Assembly: GCA_945902115.1 (NCBI GenBank)
Contig: CAMDLY010000001.1
Coordinates: forward strand, 42,069-106,068
From: Lishizhenia tianjinensis
Lineage (GTDB): Bacteria; Bacteroidota; Bacteroidia; Flavobacteriales_D; Crocinitomicaceae
DNA length: 64,000 nt
Direction of reading: 5' to 3'
The notes under the pieces were generated by a model, which saw nothing but the letters and a program-made list of their open reading frames with translations, did not search any database and was not told the origin of the DNA. This document shows positions 60,665-64,000 of the stretch, piece by piece; position 1 is the first letter of the stretch; every line of letters begins with the position of its first letter. The position numbers and the translations under genes are program-made.

Positions 60665-61075
60665 CTATTTACGAATTACGGTCATTCGAGATATTTTACC
60701 CTCAGACACTTCGTAAATCATCATGAGTTCTATGGGTACATCACTCCCTTTCCTTCCTACTATATATTCATGATCTATGACTTTATTTCCTAAGACAACC
60801 CTATTAAGAATCGTTGAGTGTAGTTTGGGAGAGGAAATGAATAAATCATTATACAGTATTCGAATAGCCTCTTTTCCTTGAGCAACAGGTTCATCTTTAC
60901 CAAAAGTGTACAAAGAGACACTGTCAACAAAAGAGGAGATAAAACCATTTATATTGCGTTGATTGTAGAAATCTAGATTTTCTTGAACTACCTGAAAGGG
61001 CGTCATTGCTGATTGAGAACTAATATACCCAATTCTCAATATCAATAAAAAATAAAGTATGATGAACTTAGTCAT
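60665..61075 (-). CDS. Exported SnoaL/NTF2-like fold protein
   Basis: A 136-aa protein with an N-terminal signal-like segment (FIILYFLLILRIGYISS) and an NTF2/SnoaL-like domain. That domain includes NLDFYNQRNINGFISSFVDSVSLYTFG, VAQGKEAIRILYNDLF and the C-terminal strands IYEVSEGKISRMTVIRK. The fold commonly has a deep pocket in isomerases or transport receptors; here it is unassigned. It stands alone upstream of the histidine operon on the same strand, 62 nt past the hisIE stop. Confidence 0.72.
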   Translation of the reverse strand: MTKFIILYFLLILRIGYISSQSAMTPFQVVQENLDFYNQRNINGFISSFVDSVSLYTFGKDEPVAQGKEAIRILYNDLFISSPKLHSTILNRVVLGNKVIDHEYIVGRKGSDVPIELMMIYEVSEGKISRMTVIRK

Positions 61076-61137
61076 AATCGTTAACTATTAATTCCGGTAA
61101 ATTTTTCCTACAAAATTGCCTATTCATGATAAAACAA

Positions 61138-61737
61138 TCATTTCTTCCTCCCATGAAGAACTTTCAACACGTCGTCGAGTGTAAAGCCTTTAGCCTGAAG
61201 TAAAATAAGGTAATGGAAAAGTAGATCTGCAGATTCATTTAAAAACAAGGCATCGTTTGAGCGCAGTGCCTCTATAACGGTTTCTATTGCCTCCTCCCCG
61301 ACTTTCTGAGCAATTTTCTCAATGCCTTTTTCTTTGAGCGAAGCGACATACGACCCTTCGGTATTTTCTCCACTTAAGCGATTGGCAATGGTGTTTTCCA
61401 ACTCAGCAAGGGCACCAAACCGCGTTTCCTTCTCTCCCGCCCAGCAAGTTTGTGATCCTAAATGACAAGTAGGGCCCTGTGGGATGGCTTGAATCAACAA
61501 CGTATCTCTATCGCAATCTAAACGCATGGAAATAAGGTATAAGAAATTACCACTTTCCTCGCCTTTAGTCCACAAGCGATTTTTAGTACGTGAATAAAAC
61601 GTCACCTTTTTTTCCTTACATGTTTTTTCGTAGGCCTCGTGGTTCATGTAGCCTAGCATCAATACTTGTAGCGTGTTCGCGTCTTGAATAATGGCCGGAA
61701 CTAATCCATCGCCTTTGGCAAAATCTATTTTTTCCAT
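61138..61737 (-). CDS. hisIE: Bifunctional HisI/HisE: phosphoribosyl-AMP cyclohydrolase / phosphoribosyl-ATP pyrophosphatase
   Basis: Two fused steps of histidine synthesis. The N-terminal HisI domain shows VTFYSRTKNRLWTKGEESGN, the metal-binding DCDRD and a C-H-L pair (GPTCHLGSQTCW). The HisE domain from about residue 110 carries ENTIANRLS and VGEEAIETVIEAL. The 199-aa length fits the fusion. It starts 1 nt after the hisF stop, at the 3' end of the operon. Confidence 0.96.
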   Translation of the reverse strand: MEKIDFAKGDGLVPAIIQDANTLQVLMLGYMNHEAYEKTCKEKKVTFYSRTKNRLWTKGEESGNFLYLISMRLDCDRDTLLIQAIPQGPTCHLGSQTCWAGEKETRFGALAELENTIANRLSGENTEGSYVASLKEKGIEKIAQKVGEEAIETVIEALRSNDALFLNESADLLFHYLILLQAKGFTLDDVLKVLHGRKK

Positions 61738-61738
61738 G

Positions 61739-62491
61739 TTATCGTATTGTAATATTATGTTTTTTTAAGGTCTGCTTTAGTTCTAAAATTTCAATTTCTC
61801 CAAAATGAAAAACACTGGCTGCTAAAGCTGCGTCCACGTGCGTTTTTTGAAAAACATCGATAAAGTGGCCAACTGAACCACAACCACCGGAAGCAATTAC
61901 AGGAACATTTACCGCCTGACAAACCGCTTCCAAAGCCTCCAACGCAAAGCCATTTTTGGTGCCGTCATGATCCATTGAAGTAAACAGAATTTCTCCCGCT
62001 CCTCTTTCCACACCTTCTTTCACCCAGTCGAGTAAATTCAACTCTGTTTCCACTTTTCCGCCGTTGACAAAAACCTTCCAAACTCCATTTACTGGTCGAG
62101 CATCTAAGGCTAATACCACACACTGATTTCCAAATTGAGCAGAAAGTTCGTTGAGCAATTCAGGTCGTTTCACCGCAGAGGAATTCACGCTGATCTTATC
62201 GGCACCATGCTTCAATAAACGATATGCATTTTCCACGCTTCGTATTCCACCACCAACGGTAAATGGAATATTCACCTGCTCAGCCACTCGTTTTACTAAT
62301 TCCACTAAAGTATCCCGTTTTTCAATGGTCGCCGTGATATCCAAAAACACCAGCTCATCAGCTCCTTCCTCTGAATACAATTTAGCCAACTCCACCGGAT
62401 CACCTGCGTCACGTAATCCTTCGAAGTTCACACCTTTCACCGTGCGACCTTCCTTAATATCTAAACAGGGAATTATTCGTTTTTTCAACAT
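61739..62491 (-). CDS. hisF: Imidazole glycerol phosphate synthase subunit HisF
   Basis: Cyclase subunit that uses ammonia from HisH to make IGP and AICAR. The 250-aa TIM barrel shows catalytic Asp in [19 protein letters not shown] (D11) and [12 protein letters not shown] (D130). The phosphate-binding loops are GGGIRSVE and [11 protein letters not shown]. It overlaps hisA by 7 nt. Confidence 0.97.
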   Translation of the reverse strand: MLKKRIIPCLDIKEGRTVKGVNFEGLRDAGDPVELAKLYSEEGADELVFLDITATIEKRDTLVELVKRVAEQVNIPFTVGGGIRSVENAYRLLKHGADKISVNSSAVKRPELLNELSAQFGNQCVVLALDARPVNGVWKVFVNGGKVETELNLLDWVKEGVERGAGEILFTSMDHDGTKNGFALEALEAVCQAVNVPVIASGGCGSVGHFIDVFQKTHVDAALAASVFHFGEIEILELKQTLKKHNITIR

Positions 62492-63207
62492 GACATTTCC
62501 ACGATTTCATTCAACGTAATTCTTCCTTCGTAAATCGCCTTGCCGAGGACAACCGCAGGAATTTTAGCTTCGTCTAGTTCAACTAAATCTTGCTTTCCAG
62601 AAACTCCACCACTCGCTATCAAGTAGCAATCCGGAAAACGCAACATGATTTCTTTGTATAAAGCCACGGATGGACCGTTAAGCATGCCGTCCCGTGAAAT
62701 ATCGGTACATAAAAACTGTCTTACTCCATTCTTGTAATAATCCGCCATAAATGTTTCCCAATGCAAATTACTAGTTTCCAGCCAGCCACTTACGGCAATG
62801 TTTCCGTCGCGCACATCAGCTCCGAGTATGAATAAATCAGCTCCAAAAGCCTGAATCCAAGATTTCATTTTTTCTGAATCTTTGACCGCTAAACTACCAA
62901 TTGTCAACCATTTTGCCCCGGCATCCAAAACGGATTTTAAATCATCATCTGTTTTAATACCACCCCCAAAGTCGATTGCTAGATTGGTTTCCTTTGTGAG
63001 CTTCTCCAATACGTGAAGATTTATGACTCTTCCTGCTTTCGCACCGTCTAAATCGACTAAATGTAGGCGCTGAATTCCCGCATCCTCGAAACGTTTCGCC
63101 ATCAATACAGGGTCTTTTTCATACACCAATTTTGTGCTGTAATCACCTTTTGTTAGGCGCACACAGGCACCATCAATCAAATCTATTGCTGGAATAACGT
63201 CTATCAT
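62485..63207 (-). CDS. hisA: ProFAR isomerase HisA
   Basis: Isomerises ProFAR to PRFAR. The 240-aa barrel has the acid/base aspartate in [20 protein letters not shown] (D8) and the second at [26 protein letters not shown] and [11 protein letters not shown] are the phosphate loops. It overlaps hisH by 4 nt and hisF by 7 nt. Confidence 0.96.
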   Translation of the reverse strand: MIDVIPAIDLIDGACVRLTKGDYSTKLVYEKDPVLMAKRFEDAGIQRLHLVDLDGAKAGRVINLHVLEKLTKETNLAIDFGGGIKTDDDLKSVLDAGAKWLTIGSLAVKDSEKMKSWIQAFGADLFILGADVRDGNIAVSGWLETSNLHWETFMADYYKNGVRQFLCTDISRDGMLNGPSVALYKEIMLRFPDCYLIASGGVSGKQDLVELDEAKIPAVVLGKAIYEGRITLNEIVEMSC

Positions 63208-63779
63208 GCGTTTAAAAATCGATTAAGTATTTCTTCGCCAACTTTTCCGCTTTTTTCGGGGTGAAATTGACAAGCATAAAAATTATTTTTTTGTAAGGCC
63301 GCTGAAAATTCAATTCCGTAATGGCAAGATGCAATCGTGTAACTCGAAATAGGCACAAAATACGAGTGAACAAAATATACGTCCTCAGAGATATATTCCA
63401 AAAACCCCGAACTATCTAATAAATTATTCCATCCCATGTGCGGAATATTCAACTCGTGCGCAAATCGATTTACTTTTACTCCTTCAAAAATTCCTAAGCC
63501 TTTTTCATTTCCTTCTTCGGTTAAATCGCACATGAGTTGCATGCCTAAACAAACACCCAAAACGGGTTTTGTTAAGTGTGGAATGAGTTTATCTAAACCC
63601 GTTGTTCTCAACTTTTCCATTGCGGCACTTGCATGACCCACACCGGGAAAAACAACGCGATCAGCAGACATGATTTCCTCTTTATTTGAACTTATAGAAA
63701 CCTCTATTCCCAAGCGTTCAAAAGCCGATTTAACTGAGAAAACATTTCCCGCTCCGTAATCAATGATAACCAGTTTCAT
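63204..63779 (-). CDS. hisH: Imidazole glycerol phosphate synthase glutaminase subunit HisH
   Basis: Supplies ammonia to HisF. The 191-aa class I glutaminase carries the nucleophile in [10 protein letters not shown], the [16 protein letters not shown] start and the FHPEKSG histidine-glutamate pair. The order hisB-hisH-hisA-hisF-hisIE is the expected Bacteroidota operon. It overlaps hisB by 4 nt. Confidence 0.97.
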   Translation of the reverse strand: MKLVIIDYGAGNVFSVKSAFERLGIEVSISSNKEEIMSADRVVFPGVGHASAAMEKLRTTGLDKLIPHLTKPVLGVCLGMQLMCDLTEEGNEKGLGIFEGVKVNRFAHELNIPHMGWNNLLDSSGFLEYISEDVYFVHSYFVPISSYTIASCHYGIEFSAALQKNNFYACQFHPEKSGKVGEEILNRFLNA

Positions 63780-64000
63780 AGGGTTCCTTTTGTACTTGGT
63801 AGAACCGCATTTTCGCCGTTGCGTTTTTTTGCCATTTTAATTGCTTTCGAAAAAGCCTTGAAAATCGCTTCTATTTTGTGATGTTCATTTTTTCCTTCTG
63901 CTTTGATATTCAGGTTACATTTTGCGCCATCGGTAAATGACTTAAAGAAATGAAAGAACATTTCTGTAGGCATCTTTCCAATCATTTCGCGCTGGAAATC
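63776..64000 (-). CDS. hisB: Imidazoleglycerol-phosphate dehydratase domain of HisB, partial (5' end beyond window)
   Basis: The 3' end of hisB runs into the right edge of the window; 75 codons including the stop are visible. The visible frame ends with [38 protein letters not shown], matching the IGPD C-terminal metal-binding region (EHHKIE) and the following helix. The protein is incomplete here, and the track's start at 63985 is an internal Met. Whether the phosphatase half is fused cannot be seen. Confidence 0.9.
   Translation of the reverse strand, partial: DFQREMIGKMPTEMFFHFFKSFTDGAKCNLNIKAEGKNEHHKIEAIFKAFSKAIKMAKKRNGENAVLPSTKGTL

Noticed and set aside
1-64000. CRISPR arrays, insertion sequences, phage or toxin-antitoxin modules
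   Set aside because: No direct repeats with spacers, no transposase, terminal inverted repeats or phage genes were seen by reading both strands; short repeats could have been missed by eye.

Overview
The window is a chromosomal segment of a low-GC member of the Bacteroidota, most likely order Flavobacteriales (possibly the Fluviicola/Crocinitomicaceae side; genus not provable from the text). The signs are two secreted proteins ending in type IX secretion C-terminal sorting domains, Bacteroidota-typical families (DUF4249, DUF4295, DUF4159, a 'putative porin', a 1115-aa SecA), -7 promoter boxes of the form TAnnTTTG, and almost no Shine-Dalgarno sequences. Most of the window is ordinary housekeeping DNA, densely packed with 1-20 nt gene overlaps. 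I see no CRISPR array, insertion sequence, prophage or plasmid module.

Layout. 0.1-5.7 kb: sucD, a putative porin, rpsT, two identical tRNA-Glu genes, a conserved hypothetical, a diacylglycerol-kinase-like gene, a DinB-like gene and an unlisted 50-aa membrane microprotein. 5.9-12 kb: thioesterase and MscS channel diverging from YdcF-AlkB-RibD-DMT transporter, then DUF4159 and SPFH proteins. 12-19.6 kb: desaturase, tRNA-Val and tRNA-CAT, dipeptide epimerase, ZIP transporter, VWA protein, aroQ diverging from a XerC/D recombinase, then the rpmB-rpmG-DUF4295-ftsY unit. 19.7-28.5 kb: a 1443-aa T9SS cargo protein, a 620-bp gene-free stretch with a repeat-like element, and a three-gene envelope operon of unknown function. 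28.5-36.5 kb: a NUMOD4/HNH endonuclease gene, dus, manC, SprT-like, MlaE/MlaF, tRNA-Leu, tig, and a peroxiredoxin-thioredoxin-DUF6952 trio. 36.6-45 kb: prfA-pyrF, an Omp85-like protein, two glycosyltransferases flanking a methyltransferase, rdgB and a patatin-like protein. 45-57.3 kb: folB-gltX, the secA operon (secA-DUF2520-kdsC-DUF4249), then guaA-LysM/PBP-hemF-GNAT. 57.3-64 kb: TlpA-like protein, a T9SS serine hydrolase, a lipoprotein pseudogene, an NTF2-like protein and the 3' part of the histidine operon (hisB-hisH-hisA-hisF-hisIE).

The most useful new observations are these. First, consensus -7 boxes recur only 3-6 nt before start codons, which implies leaderless mRNAs; four TTG 'starts' in the ORF track are really the TTG inside such a box. 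Second, a secreted lipoprotein gene is broken by one in-frame TAA in its signal peptide. Third, there is an undescribed lipoprotein/exported-protein operon next to a selfish-looking HNH gene. Fourth, a strong terminator hairpin sits between two tRNA genes that appear to share one promoter. No wholly new system could be demonstrated. The 24.6-29.1 kb block is the best candidate for one.
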